Shown: positions 37,084 through 46,174, counted from the stretch's first letter. The stretch is 64,000 nucleotides of DNA from Acidobacteriota bacterium (GCA_013289685.1 JABCZL010000011.1:1-64000), one strand, 5' to 3'. Notes: generated from the letters alone by a model not told the origin. Numbers and translations are program-made.

Positions 37084-37388
37084 TGTCTCTCCCCTTCGCC
37101 TGTTCGTCTCCAGAACTGCCACCAATGCTTATGCGGTTTGTCGGCCTCCGCCCCTGCGTCGCCATCGATGTCGTAAGGATCCACGCCTGGCATGACCACC
37201 GGTGCGGTCAGCATCGGCTGTTTTGTCACTGGGTCAACCACCACGCAGACTTGCGTCATTTGACCTTGATAAGCCACGTCCCACATCTCAGTTCCTTTAG
37301 CACATTTGCGTTCCGCAAAATGCGGCTGGACACGGTGAACGCAGCCGGTCAGAGACAGCAGGCCCAGAATAAGAGCGCATCGCTTCAT
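37080..37388 (-). CDS. Small lipoprotein coupled to the phosphoesterase
   Basis: A 102-residue protein. ATG 37388 opens a lipoprotein signal (MKRCALILGLLSLTGC) with lipobox LTGC; ATG 37403 and 37421 are in-frame alternatives. The mature part has a second and third cysteine (ERKCAKGTEMW, MTQVCVVVDP), a proline-rich centre and a basic/aromatic tail (HKHWWQFWRRTGEGERQ). Its TGA overlaps the phosphoesterase ATG as ATGA, so the two are very likely translated together. No family recognised; it may anchor or assist the phosphoesterase. Confidence 0.75.
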   Translation of the reverse strand: MKRCALILGLLSLTGCVHRVQPHFAERKCAKGTEMWDVAYQGQMTQVCVVVDPVTKQPMLTAPVVMPGVDPYDIDGDAGAEADKPHKHWWQFWRRTGEGERQ

Positions 37389-37535
37389 GGGTTGAACTGC
37401 CATGGCGTTTCGTGACCACATCGTGATTGGGGTTTAGGGACTCGTCCCGCTTAACTTTGCAGCCGCAGGTCGGATGTGTTCCCAAACTCCTACCACAGGT
37501 AAACGTATCTCTTGGGAACGATCGTTCTGCAAAGC

Positions 37536-38513
37536 TCATCTACGGGCCGCTACAGCAATTCTGGGACTGGCGCTAGAGACTCGCTGGCTGAATACCCTCC
37601 GAACTACATAGTGCGGTCGCGCTTTTGCTTCTTCGTAGACGCGTCCGACGTACTCTCCAATGATCCCGAGGAAGAACAAATTTACTCCCGAGAGAAAAAT
37701 AATCGCCAACAGGAGAGCCGTGAAGCCTTGCGGAGAGTGCAACCAGAATTTCACATAGAGCGAATAGAGCGCATATACAAACGAGCACGCTATAGCGAGA
37801 CTACCGAGAATAGCAGCGGCACGCAGAGGAATGATGGAAAAGGCGAAGATTCCGTCGAAAGCCAGCTTCAGCAGCTTCAAAGGGCTGTACTTGGTGCTCC
37901 CCGCGTGGCGAGCTGCGCGTTCGACGGGGATGCCGATCTGGCGAAATCCGACCCAGGTGCGGAGCCCGCGCAGGTACCGGTGATGTTCCGGCATCCGGCG
38001 GATTTCGTCGACGACCCGGCGCGACATGAGACCAAAATCGCCAGCATCCAAAGGCAGTTCGATCGAGGAAAGCGTCGCCAGCAAGCGGTAGAACATGTAG
38101 TAACACATCCGCAGCCACCAGTGTTCCTTGCGGTTCATACGCCGCACGTAGACGACGTCGTATCCCTGCCGGTAGTGGTCGAGCAGTGTCGGGATGGCCT
38201 CCGGGGGATCTTGGAGGTCCCCGTCCATGAGAACGACGACGTCTCCGGAAACCTGGTCGATGGCAGCGGCAAGGGCAGTCTGGTGACCGAAGTTGCGAGA
38301 CAGCTCTACCACCACGATCCTGGGGTCTCGCGCGGCAGTCTCTTCAAGGATGGCGAGAGTCCCATCCGAGCTGCCGTCGTTCACGAAAACGATTTCGTGC
38401 GGGCCGCCGGGGAGTGAGTCAAGGACGGCACTGGTCCGGCGAACAAGTTCCGGCACAACCGCCTCTTCGTTGTAGATCGGAATGGCGAGCGAGACACGAG
38501 GGTTAGCGGTCAT
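37536..38513 (-). CDS. GtrB/DPMS-like membrane glycosyltransferase family 2
   Basis: A 325-residue GT2 enzyme with two C-terminal transmembrane helices (AAAILGSLAIACSFVYALYS and GFTALLLAIIFLSGVNLFFL). The GT-A core is textbook: SLAIPIYNEEAVVPELVRRT, EIVFVNDGSSDGTL, LSRNFGHQTALAAAID, VVLMDGDLQDPPE (DXD), and GDFGLMSRRVVDEIR. This architecture transfers a sugar from NDP to polyprenyl phosphate, making a donor used in the periplasm by GT-C enzymes. The GT-C protein encoded at 40107 is a plausible partner. Confidence 0.9.
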   Translation of the reverse strand: MTANPRVSLAIPIYNEEAVVPELVRRTSAVLDSLPGGPHEIVFVNDGSSDGTLAILEETAARDPRIVVVELSRNFGHQTALAAAIDQVSGDVVVLMDGDLQDPPEAIPTLLDHYRQGYDVVYVRRMNRKEHWWLRMCYYMFYRLLATLSSIELPLDAGDFGLMSRRVVDEIRRMPEHHRYLRGLRTWVGFRQIGIPVERAARHAGSTKYSPLKLLKLAFDGIFAFSIIPLRAAAILGSLAIACSFVYALYSLYVKFWLHSPQGFTALLLAIIFLSGVNLFFLGIIGEYVGRVYEEAKARPHYVVRRVFSQRVSSASPRIAVAARR

Positions 38514-38618
38514 CGACGGAACTGCCCTCCATTTGACACAACTCGATGCTTTTCGCTATCGATTCGATCATGGACCACGCGGCCACTTCCGCCCCACCAA
38601 CCTCCAGCGGGTGCACCC

Positions 38619-39239
38619 TTAAACCTTCGACTTTGGCGCGCTTCCCTTGAAGTAAAGCATGTTCCAAAGCGTGATACCCGCACCCTTGAGAGGATAGGGT
38701 TCAAGTACGATCGGGTGAAAGATTCCGGTAAAGATCGATTTCCATTCTTCAAAGGGACGCACAAACTTGCCTCGGTCCGCGTGGGCGACCAGCCGAGCAA
38801 CCGGCCAGTCCGGGGGAAGCACCGGCTCCAGAATATGAATGCAGCCGTCATCCGTCAGCAAAGTCCGCAAATGAGACAACAACTCCACCACCTCGGCCGC
38901 GGCGATGTGGTGCAGAAAGCTGTTCACCAGGATGAAATCGAAGCGGTTCTCCGGAACTGTCCGGTAGGTGCGCGCATCGGCAACCACGAAATCGCGCCCA
39001 TAGCGCTTGCGGGCAGATTCGATATAGGCTGTGTTAATATCGATGCCGCAATATCTTGTGTGCGTAAAGTGGCGACTATTCGTGCCCGGCCCGCATCCGA
39101 TATCAAGGACATGATTGATGCTGTTCATGTTATTGTGCGCGAGCACCGGGGCAAATTTCTGCGCCGCAAATGGCGCCTGCCACAACCGATAAACAATCGA
39201 TTGTTCGAGCATAGTCTCGGTGAGGCTCATGGTTTCCAT
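38619..39239 (-). CDS. Class I SAM-dependent methyltransferase
   Basis: A 206-residue methyltransferase (second in-frame ATG at 39230). Motif I VLDIGCGPGTNSRHF, motif II YCGIDINTAYIESARKRYG, DARTYRTVPENRFDFILVNS and the post-motif helix HLRTLLTDDGCIHILEPVLP are all clear. This looks like the generic Methyltransf_11/25 group. The acceptor is probably a sugar or a polyprenyl-linked glycan, judging from context only. It lies 37 bases before the next methyltransferase. Confidence 0.85.
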   Translation of the reverse strand: METMSLTETMLEQSIVYRLWQAPFAAQKFAPVLAHNNMNSINHVLDIGCGPGTNSRHFTHTRYCGIDINTAYIESARKRYGRDFVVADARTYRTVPENRFDFILVNSFLHHIAAAEVVELLSHLRTLLTDDGCIHILEPVLPPDWPVARLVAHADRGKFVRPFEEWKSIFTGIFHPIVLEPYPLKGAGITLWNMLYFKGSAPKSKV

Positions 39240-39276
39240 CTTAGGTTGAATCGGGATATCAATTGCTGCTCCGCAT

Positions 39277-40110
39277 CTAACTGTGTCTTAGGACGGCCAT
39301 AAGAGACGTACCCAAGAACTTTTGCGGTAAGGGCTCGCATCGTGCCAGGGAGTAAAGGAGACGGTTGATTGTGTTCCCTCTAGGATCGAATCCGGCCTTT
39401 CCGTCGGTGCGCCGGATACTGATCCCTTTGCGTGCCAGGAGAAGAGGGACAAGGGGCAGCCCCCAATACGTTACAGCGCTTATCTTGAAACCATTCTCTC
39501 CGGCAACTTTCGCGACGCGCCCCAGCGAGTAGCGCCGAACGTGCCCCGCAGCCCGGTCGTAATCGGAATAGAAAAACTGGTGCGCCGGAACGTTGATGAT
39601 GAGGGCACCGGAATCCGTCAGGTGAAACTTAGCCGATTGCAGAAAGTCTCTTTCCGAGTCAATGTGCTCCAGCACATCGAACAACAACAATAAATCGAAA
39701 TGTGCGCCAAACTCAGGGTTACGCTGATGAATGTCATAGCAATAAAGCGGGCTAAGGCGGCTTACGTTCTTCCGAAGGGTGACTTCATTGAGGTCAAATC
39801 CGGAGACGGAAATCTTGTAGTAGTCTTCCACTTCCTTTTGCAGCAAGCCGTTGCCGCAGCCGATTTCCGCAGCGGACTTGGAGTTCCGTAAAACGGAGTC
39901 TCCCAGCCGCCTCATCACGGCAAAACGGCGCCGGATCCAGAAGTGATCCTCAGTGGCGATGTCGAACCACCAATCGCCCATGCTTACCGGCTTCGGAGAA
40001 GTCAGATAGGTGATAGGGCGACTCTCAGAGTGTTTCGTCAAACAATTATTGTCGGCGTGGTTAGTTGCATCTCTTTGCGACAGCTTGGCGGGGGACGGCG
40101 AAAAGCTCAT
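39277..40110 (-). CDS. Class I SAM-dependent methyltransferase (UbiG/Methyltransf_23-like)
   Basis: A 277-residue protein whose ATG at 40110 overlaps the stop of the upstream GT-C gene as ATGA; this fixes the start against an in-frame extension to 40191. Motifs: SAAEIGCGNGLLQKEVED (I), SVSGFDLNEVTLRKNV (II), FDLLLLFDVLEHIDSERDFL (IV, with the DVLEH signature), DSGALIINVPAHQFFYSDYD, and HVRRYSLGRVAKVAGENGF. In exopolysaccharide loci this subgroup often modifies lipid-linked glycans; the exact acceptor is not deducible. Confidence 0.87.
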   Translation of the reverse strand: MSFSPSPAKLSQRDATNHADNNCLTKHSESRPITYLTSPKPVSMGDWWFDIATEDHFWIRRRFAVMRRLGDSVLRNSKSAAEIGCGNGLLQKEVEDYYKISVSGFDLNEVTLRKNVSRLSPLYCYDIHQRNPEFGAHFDLLLLFDVLEHIDSERDFLQSAKFHLTDSGALIINVPAHQFFYSDYDRAAGHVRRYSLGRVAKVAGENGFKISAVTYWGLPLVPLLLARKGISIRRTDGKAGFDPRGNTINRLLYSLARCEPLPQKFLGTSLMAVLRHS

Positions 40111-41648
40111 TGCCGCGCTCCGTCTCTTCCGGGCGTCGAAACCCGCCGGTAGACCGACAAGCGATAGTTTGGAAGGGATAGGAATCCCCATCTGGTGTTA
40201 GTCCCAAACAGTCCCGCATGCGCTGGAATCAAGTCCTGCCCAGTGCTATACCACTGACCGCCAAATTCTTTCAACAGGTACAATCTGTCGGGGCTAATGA
40301 TGCAGGCCGTGAGCCGGCTCTTTTGAGTAAAAGACATCTGGCTCCGAGGATCCCAAAACGATGTTGAGGCGCCAGTCAACTTTGCCGCGTAGTACGCCTG
40401 CGGGTCGATATACACCGAGTCATCAGACCGGATATTGGAGATAACAAACTGCTGCACCTTCGAATAATCGCGATCCTTCCAATCCAGGACACAGGAGAGC
40501 ACATGCATGCCGACTCCAACGACGCTGGCCAAAATGCAAAGTCCCACAGCAAGGCGCCGAACACCTGCCGGCAACTCTAAGTCCAGGCTTGCGCAGACAC
40601 AGACCGCGAGGGGTATATACGTCATCCACCCGTAATAAGTCGGGAAATGCGCTACCAGGACCAGAGTGAATCCAAGCAACGGAACAAATATCACTCCGTA
40701 CATCAGCGGGGAGCGCAGCCGAAGAGAGCGGCTACCATAAAGAGCTACCGCCAAAAGCACCGCTGAACCCAACACCATGGGTAAGCTAAAATCCTTCGGC
40801 AGTGTATTTGAATGCCGGAACTCTCCCTGAAGCAGGCCGTTAACAAACCAGAAACCTTTTGTTGGTGAATGAATGAATCCGAGGAAGTGCTGCAGCACGC
40901 CATGGCTAGAGAACAACCGGATAAGCCCGAGACCCCCAGCCACGACGCCTAAAGCAAAAGCAACAATCTCATGCCAATATTGGAAGAGCGTAAATGCCAG
41001 CAATGTTACCCCGAGCGCAGCTTCCAGAGGCAATAATTGCAGCCCAATCCAAGGGGATGCCGCTCCTGCAATAGCCAGAGCCGATAGTCGAAGTGGCTCT
41101 GACTTGAACGAAAAACTCCAGAGGGCAAACGCTACGACGAGCATCCCCAAACAATCGTATCGGCCGCAACGGTAGGAGCAGATTATGGAGTAATCGCAGA
41201 TCAACATCGACACAAGCAGGAGCCGCCAGCGAGTCGAGGGCACGAGGCCGGTCCGTTTTGCTGCAGACCATATCAATAACATCGCTACAGCCATGTAGAC
41301 AAAGTTGATCGATCGAACGGACCGCATTGAAATGCCGAATACCTTCAGCCACGGAATGAGCAGCGCTGAGTGAGCAGGGCCATTGTAAAAATAGAATGCG
41401 GGTGCATCTTCGCCCGGAACGGCCGCGGTGAAACCGTGTCCCGTTAAGTAGTTCACGGCTGGGTCTGTGTATATCACTTCGTCGAAAAACGGGAATGGGT
41501 AACGCTCAGCGGTAAGGATATTGATCAACAAGAACAGGCACAGAATCAGCGCTACCCAAATCCATTCATGCTCCTCGCCCAACAGATCGAGGCTCCACGA
41601 CGTCGATTCTGCCGTCAATGCCGCATCAATTGTCGCGGTGTCTGCCAT
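40107..41648 (-). CDS. GT-C superfamily membrane glycosyltransferase (PMT/ArnT-like)
   Basis: A 513-residue multi-span membrane protein, ATG 41648 (TTG 41666 in frame). The first periplasmic loop has the acidic motif PFPFFDEVIYTDPAVNYLT, typical of GT-C enzymes using polyprenyl-phosphate sugars (GT39/GT83 group). About 10-11 hydrophobic helices follow, with a soluble C-terminal domain from about residue 400. It may add a side-branch sugar on the periplasmic side using the donor made by the GtrB-like enzyme at 37536. Coupled by ATGA to the downstream methyltransferase. Confidence 0.78.
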   Translation of the reverse strand: MADTATIDAALTAESTSWSLDLLGEEHEWIWVALILCLFLLINILTAERYPFPFFDEVIYTDPAVNYLTGHGFTAAVPGEDAPAFYFYNGPAHSALLIPWLKVFGISMRSVRSINFVYMAVAMLLIWSAAKRTGLVPSTRWRLLLVSMLICDYSIICSYRCGRYDCLGMLVVAFALWSFSFKSEPLRLSALAIAGAASPWIGLQLLPLEAALGVTLLAFTLFQYWHEIVAFALGVVAGGLGLIRLFSSHGVLQHFLGFIHSPTKGFWFVNGLLQGEFRHSNTLPKDFSLPMVLGSAVLLAVALYGSRSLRLRSPLMYGVIFVPLLGFTLVLVAHFPTYYGWMTYIPLAVCVCASLDLELPAGVRRLAVGLCILASVVGVGMHVLSCVLDWKDRDYSKVQQFVISNIRSDDSVYIDPQAYYAAKLTGASTSFWDPRSQMSFTQKSRLTACIISPDRLYLLKEFGGQWYSTGQDLIPAHAGLFGTNTRWGFLSLPNYRLSVYRRVSTPGRDGARQ

Positions 41649-41690
41649 CACAAATAATTTACGCAAGATTCAAGAAGAATGTGGGCTTGA

Positions 41691-42695
41691 TCAGGCGGCT
41701 TGGCTGGTGGACGGGACTCGCACGCGATCTGCGTTTCTTAGTTCGCGCTCAATCCAGCGGTACGTGACTTCGAGGCCGGCTTCGAGCGAAACCCAGGGTT
41801 CCCATCCTAGAACCTGGGAGAGACGCGAGTTGTCGCTGTTTCGTCCGCGAACGCCCTGCGGTTTTGTAAGGTCATAGCGCTTGACCAGACGCTTACCAGC
41901 GATCGCCATTACCGAGTCAACCAGACCATCAACGCTGGTCATGGTCGACAAGCCAAGATTCAAGGGTTCGTGATAGGTAGAGGCCATGAGTCGAACCAGG
42001 CCTTCGATGCAGTCCTCAATGTACATGAAGGATCGCGTCTGCTTTCCGTCGCCCCAGACTTCAATCTCATCGCCGTCGCGTGCCAAAGCCACCTTTCGAG
42101 AGATCGCTGCTGGCGCCTTCTCCTTACCTCCTTCGTAGGTGCCGAGGGGGCCATACACATTGTGAAAGCGGATGATTCGGGTATCCAAGCGATAATCACG
42201 CTGGTAATAGCGACATAGCTCCTCGGTGAAAAGTTTCTCCCACCCATAGCCAGCCTCCGGGTCGGCCGGGTACGCATCCTCTTCGCGCAAGGGAGTGATG
42301 TCGGCGTTCCGTTGTTTATAGCCCGCGTAGACGCAGGCCGATGATGAGAACAGGAAACGAGTTATGCAATTCAGTCGCGCGGCTTCGAGCATGTGCGTGT
42401 TGATCAGAATGTTGTTTTTCGCGATTTCAGCGAGCGAAGCGCTAATGTAGCCGATGCCCCCCATATCCGCTGCAAGATTGTAAACATGGTCGATTTGGCC
42501 ACGCGTTGCCAGCAGGCAGCTATCGTACTTTCGCAGGTCTAGCATTTCGAACTCATTGGCCCGCGTTGACTCGTACTCCGGAATCTTCAGGTCAACGCCG
42601 CGCACCCAATGTCCTTCATCTCTGAGCCGATTGACTAGGTGGTGGCCGATGAACCCACCGGCACCTGTTACTAGGACTCTGATCTGCTTTCCCAT
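41691..42695 (-). CDS. GDP-mannose 3,5-epimerase-like NAD-dependent epimerase
   Basis: A 334-residue extended short-chain dehydrogenase predicted to convert GDP-D-mannose to GDP-L-galactose (and GDP-L-gulose). NAD-binding TGAGGFIGHHL is at residues 10-20. The catalytic residues of the plant enzyme (Arabidopsis Cys145, Tyr174, Lys178, Lys217) have counterparts at C121 (SSAC), Y150 and K154 (YGWEK) and K193 (GGKEKAPAA), all with the same offset of 24. Also shared are AADMGGIGYI, RFHNVYGPLGTYEGG, EVWGDGKQTRSF and GVRGRNSDN. Bacterial copies occur but are infrequent in my knowledge. It lies between the WecG-like and GT-C genes, so L-galactose is a likely constituent of this polymer. Confidence 0.9.
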   Translation of the reverse strand: MGKQIRVLVTGAGGFIGHHLVNRLRDEGHWVRGVDLKIPEYESTRANEFEMLDLRKYDSCLLATRGQIDHVYNLAADMGGIGYISASLAEIAKNNILINTHMLEAARLNCITRFLFSSSACVYAGYKQRNADITPLREEDAYPADPEAGYGWEKLFTEELCRYYQRDYRLDTRIIRFHNVYGPLGTYEGGKEKAPAAISRKVALARDGDEIEVWGDGKQTRSFMYIEDCIEGLVRLMASTYHEPLNLGLSTMTSVDGLVDSVMAIAGKRLVKRYDLTKPQGVRGRNSDNSRLSQVLGWEPWVSLEAGLEVTYRWIERELRNADRVRVPSTSQAA

Positions 42696-42729
42696 GAGGT
42701 GTGTTCCTTGTTTGAACGCTGTAAAACTG

Positions 42730-43536
42730 TTAGGTGATAAGAGGTGGATGAGGAGAATCGGGCAGAAGGCCTACAAGCTCCAGAAACACCAGACCTGCAG
42801 CTTTGGGAATTGAAATGAGGTAGCGACGCCAGAGTCTTTGTGGCTCGCTCAGTAAGCGAAACAGCCATTCCAGTCCGTTTTCTCGCATCCAGACTGGAGC
42901 CTGACGACTTCTACCGGAATGGAAATCAAAGGCAGCGCCCACACCCAACATTACCTGAACCGAAAGCTGCTCGCGATTTCGGTGCATCCATTTTTCCTGC
43001 TTAGGAGTGCTAAGCCCGACCCACAATACATCCGGGGAGGCTGCGTCTATGCGTGAGACAACGTCCCGCTCCTCTTCGCCCGTAAGCGGGCGGAATGGTG
43101 GACAATGGGTGCCCGCGACAACAATCCCGTAACGTTGCCGAAGAGAGTCCGCAAGTCGTCCTGCGATGCCGGGCCCGCCTCCGTAAAAGAAATGACGGTA
43201 AGTGGCTCCGGTTTCGCGGCAGAATGTTTCCATCAGCTCTGGCCCATAGACTCTACGTTTCAGTGGATGCCGATGCCACCGGCCTAACCAGACGAGCGGC
43301 ATCCCGTCGGGAACTACCAAGTCGGCGGAATCGAGTGCAAGTCGAAACGCGCAGTCGGTTCGTGACTCAGCGATCCCGTGCATACCTGTAACGGCTATGT
43401 AGCGTCCTTTTGCGCCGCCTTGGATCCAAAGTCGAATCTGCATGACCACTTCCGGTATTTGGACTGCATGCACCGGAACGCCGAGGACACGAAAGCTAGG
43501 CGGCGGCTCGAGCGTGCGTCTCAATTGCGGAGTCAT
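42730..43536 (-). CDS. WecG/TagA/CpsF-family glycosyltransferase (GT26)
   Basis: A 268-residue membrane-associated inverting glycosyltransferase that typically adds the second sugar to undecaprenyl-diphospho-sugar. Signature elements: YIAVTGMHGIAES, SADLVVPDGMPLVWLGRW (catalytic-site aspartate), RRVYGPELMETFC, HFFYGGGPGIAGRLADSLRQ, SPDVLWVGLSTPKQEKWMHR and MLGVGAAFDFHSGRSRQAP. The C-terminal basic/hydrophobic segment (PQRLWRRYLISIPKAAGLVF) fits a membrane-docking role. The ATG at 43536 lies 41 bases inside the upstream GT4 gene. With the WbaP-like enzyme it would make the lipid-linked disaccharide. Confidence 0.9.
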   Translation of the reverse strand: MTPQLRRTLEPPPSFRVLGVPVHAVQIPEVVMQIRLWIQGGAKGRYIAVTGMHGIAESRTDCAFRLALDSADLVVPDGMPLVWLGRWHRHPLKRRVYGPELMETFCRETGATYRHFFYGGGPGIAGRLADSLRQRYGIVVAGTHCPPFRPLTGEEERDVVSRIDAASPDVLWVGLSTPKQEKWMHRNREQLSVQVMLGVGAAFDFHSGRSRQAPVWMRENGLEWLFRLLSEPQRLWRRYLISIPKAAGLVFLELVGLLPDSPHPPLIT

Positions 43537-44689
43537 AAATATTCATCAAGAGATGGTAGTTTGTATTGGCGGTATACCGCTTTTCGTAAACTCTTCGGGC
43601 CGCTTTACCCATAGCTGCCATTTCATGCGGGTGTCCTCGGGCCCACACAACTTTCTTCGCAAGTGCATCGGGATCGCCAGGTGCGAAATGCAGGCCGGTG
43701 ACTTGGTCTTCGAGCATCTCCTGAATTGACCCCACAAGGGCGCCCAGCACCGGCGTTCCGCATGCGAAAGCCTCCGCGACAACCATGCCAAACGGCTCGT
43801 TCCAGACACTCGGAACGACCAGAAACGCGGCCTTCTTCATTGCCTCGTATGCCTCCTCACGTTTCAATCGGCCGGCAAAACCAACGTATTGAAGTTGTTT
43901 CTGAGCGACTTCGTTTTCCAGATGATGGCGCATCGGTCCATCTCCGGCGATTACGAGCGGAACCGCACACGGCAGGCGCTCCCAGGCTTCCAGAAGCGTC
44001 ATCGGACCTTTCTCAGGTGAAAGACGCCCGAGAAAGAGTGCGTAATCTCCGGGATGATCTCGCTCGCCTGGATCGGGGTCCACGAAATTCGGTTTGGCAA
44101 TTATCTTGTTTGCTGGAAATCCGGCTTCGATGAACTTCTTTCTTACGAAACCGCTGATTGCGATGTAGCCGTCTATCCTTCTAGTCCAGGTCTGCCTTGA
44201 GCGGTGCGTTTTGAGCATGAGCGCAATCGCCCCGGACATCACACGCGAATTGCGATAGCATCCGTATCGCACACTCCGCAGAAGACTATGTGTCACGCAT
44301 TCTTCGCACGGCTCGGCGTTTCGATAGAAAGTTGCGGCAGGGCACAGCAGCCTGTAGTTGTGGAGCGTCTGGACGACGGGGACACCTTCCTCCTGACACG
44401 CGTCGTACACGGAAGGCGACACCATCGCAAAAGTATTGTGAACATGAACGAGATCTGGTTTGAGATCTCGGAGAATGCCGCGGACCGCGAGCTTGCTATC
44501 GCTGGCGGAAACGATTCGGCTAATCAGGCCGAGCCGTTGTCCGAAAGACAGATCATCAACCTCGTCATTACTGCGCTGATAGATATTAACTCTGTGTCCG
44601 TTTCGCTCCAGCAATCTGGTTTCTTGAGCGACTACGACATCCTCTCCACCTGGTTGTTTGTAACTGTTGTGGATAATGAGAATGTTCAT
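43496..44689 (-). CDS. Glycosyltransferase family 4
   Basis: A 397-residue GT-B enzyme. N-terminus MNILIIHNSYKQPGGEDVVV shows the 'PGGEd.v' acceptor loop; DLVHVHNTFAMVSPSVYDAC, QTLHNYRLLCPAATFYR and a four-cysteine patch (CPAATFYRNAEPCEEC, then YGCYR) follow, which may bind a metal structurally. The donor domain has LFLGRLSPEKGPMTLLEAWE and SVWNEPFGMVVAEAFACGTP with E-x7-E. It is the first glycosyltransferase after the initiating enzyme. Confidence 0.9.
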   Translation of the reverse strand: MNILIIHNSYKQPGGEDVVVAQETRLLERNGHRVNIYQRSNDEVDDLSFGQRLGLISRIVSASDSKLAVRGILRDLKPDLVHVHNTFAMVSPSVYDACQEEGVPVVQTLHNYRLLCPAATFYRNAEPCEECVTHSLLRSVRYGCYRNSRVMSGAIALMLKTHRSRQTWTRRIDGYIAISGFVRKKFIEAGFPANKIIAKPNFVDPDPGERDHPGDYALFLGRLSPEKGPMTLLEAWERLPCAVPLVIAGDGPMRHHLENEVAQKQLQYVGFAGRLKREEAYEAMKKAAFLVVPSVWNEPFGMVVAEAFACGTPVLGALVGSIQEMLEDQVTGLHFAPGDPDALAKKVVWARGHPHEMAAMGKAARRVYEKRYTANTNYHLLMNIYDSAIETHARAAA

Positions 44690-44740
44690 GGCGATGGCGT
44701 GGAATAGGCTGGAAGACAGTGAGCGTCCGGCTGCAGGGTC

Positions 44741-46174
44741 TTATGCTGCGCCGGAACCCCTGAGGACGGCAGGGATTGTTTGCGCGAGGATCTTCATGTC
44801 AAGCCAGATCGACCATTCATCCAGGTACTGAAGATCGAGCTTCATCCAGTGGTCAAAAGCGATATTGTTTCGTCCTCTGACTTGCCACAGGCAAGTGATG
44901 CCGGGGCGCACGCTAAATCGCCGTCTTTGCCAGTCTTGGTCAAAACCTTCATAATCACGCAAGGGCAGTGGCCGTGGACCTACCAGACTCATATCTCCTC
45001 GCAGGACGTTGAATAACTGCGGGAGTTCGTCGATGCTGGCACGTCTGAGCAGCCGGCCAAACGGCGTCATTCGTGGATCGTTCCTGATTTTGAATACGGG
45101 CCCTGCAGCTTCGTTCAAAAGCTCAAGCGCCGGCATCATCTTCTCTGCATTCGGCACCATGGTGCGGAATTTGTAAATGAAAAATCGTCTCTTATTCCGT
45201 CCTATGCGCTCCTGCCGGAACAAAATTTGGCCTCTTGAGGTCAGTTTGATCATCAGCGCGACCACCGCAAGAACGGGTGCAACAGCGACGAGGAGCATGA
45301 GGGATAGAGTTATATCAAGGATGCGCTTCAAAGCGACTGGCCATCCATCCCGTGGAGAAGAATATGCCGTGATCTGAGCTCCGTCATCAAGTTCCTCTGC
45401 GCGAGCACGGGCGATCTTTAAATCGAAAATCTCGGAATCGAAACGCATGAAGATGCCGTGCTGCTCGCACAGGGCTGCGATCCGAGACGAGTGTTCATAG
45501 AAAGATCGCAAGGGAAGATAGTTAGCGACCTCATCAATCACATTGCGCCGCAAATAATCCGAGAGGTCATCGAAGCTGCAGCACAGCGGATACGGTTTCT
45601 TTAGGCCTGCGCCCTCATGCCATTCCCGGTCCACGAATCCGAGCACTCGATAACCCCACTCTGGTGTCGCCTCTAGCCGGCGAGCAAACTCGATGGCGCG
45701 TCGGTTTGTTCCCAAAATCAGTATGTAACGGAGATTACGGCCGCGCACACGAGCGATCTCGAGGCAACTTCGAATTAGTACCCGCGATCCTGCTACTACT
45801 GTGGAAGTACAGATCCAAAATAGAAAGAGAAACAGGGGCGTGATCATGGTGATTCGAAATATCATCGCGACCACTCCCACAAAAATAGAGGCAAGCGTGG
45901 TGGCGCGGGTGGCGTTCGCAATAATGTCGCGCCGGCGGGACAGCCGTTGAGACTGATATTGACCGCAGAGCGAGAAGATGCAGTGCCAGGTCAGGAGGAT
46001 CAGACCAAAAATCACAACATTGATCAGCTTCACTCTCACCGACAGGAAAGCAGAAAGAGGTACCCCTCCACCTTGTAAGCGAACTTGCAGAACGGTGACA
46101 ATTCCGAAAGCCCCAACCATTAGCCCGAGGTTAAATACCTTGAGCATCCCGAGATATAGGCGTCGTTTAGCCAT
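44741..46174 (-). CDS. Undecaprenyl-phosphate sugar phosphotransferase (WbaP/WcaJ-type, polyprenyl glycosylphosphotransferase)
   Basis: A 477-residue initiating enzyme that transfers a sugar-1-phosphate to undecaprenyl phosphate. ATG 46174 is chosen because an earlier in-frame start (46258) would overlap the preceding gene. It has the usual order: four N-terminal helices, a CoA-binding-like Rossmann domain (RYILILGTNRRAIEFARRLE, YRVLGFVDREWHEG), one more helix, and the bacterial sugar transferase domain: ILFRQERIGRNKRRFFIYKF, RTMVPNAEKM, DPRMTPFGRLLRRASIDELP, QLFNVLRGDMSLVGPRPLP. Undecaprenyl-phosphate glucose or galactose transferase activity is most common in this family; the sugar is not certain. 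Confidence 0.92.
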   Translation of the reverse strand: MAKRRLYLGMLKVFNLGLMVGAFGIVTVLQVRLQGGGVPLSAFLSVRVKLINVVIFGLILLTWHCIFSLCGQYQSQRLSRRRDIIANATRATTLASIFVGVVAMIFRITMITPLFLFLFWICTSTVVAGSRVLIRSCLEIARVRGRNLRYILILGTNRRAIEFARRLEATPEWGYRVLGFVDREWHEGAGLKKPYPLCCSFDDLSDYLRRNVIDEVANYLPLRSFYEHSSRIAALCEQHGIFMRFDSEIFDLKIARARAEELDDGAQITAYSSPRDGWPVALKRILDITLSLMLLVAVAPVLAVVALMIKLTSRGQILFRQERIGRNKRRFFIYKFRTMVPNAEKMMPALELLNEAAGPVFKIRNDPRMTPFGRLLRRASIDELPQLFNVLRGDMSLVGPRPLPLRDYEGFDQDWQRRRFSVRPGITCLWQVRGRNNIAFDHWMKLDLQYLDEWSIWLDMKILAQTIPAVLRGSGAA

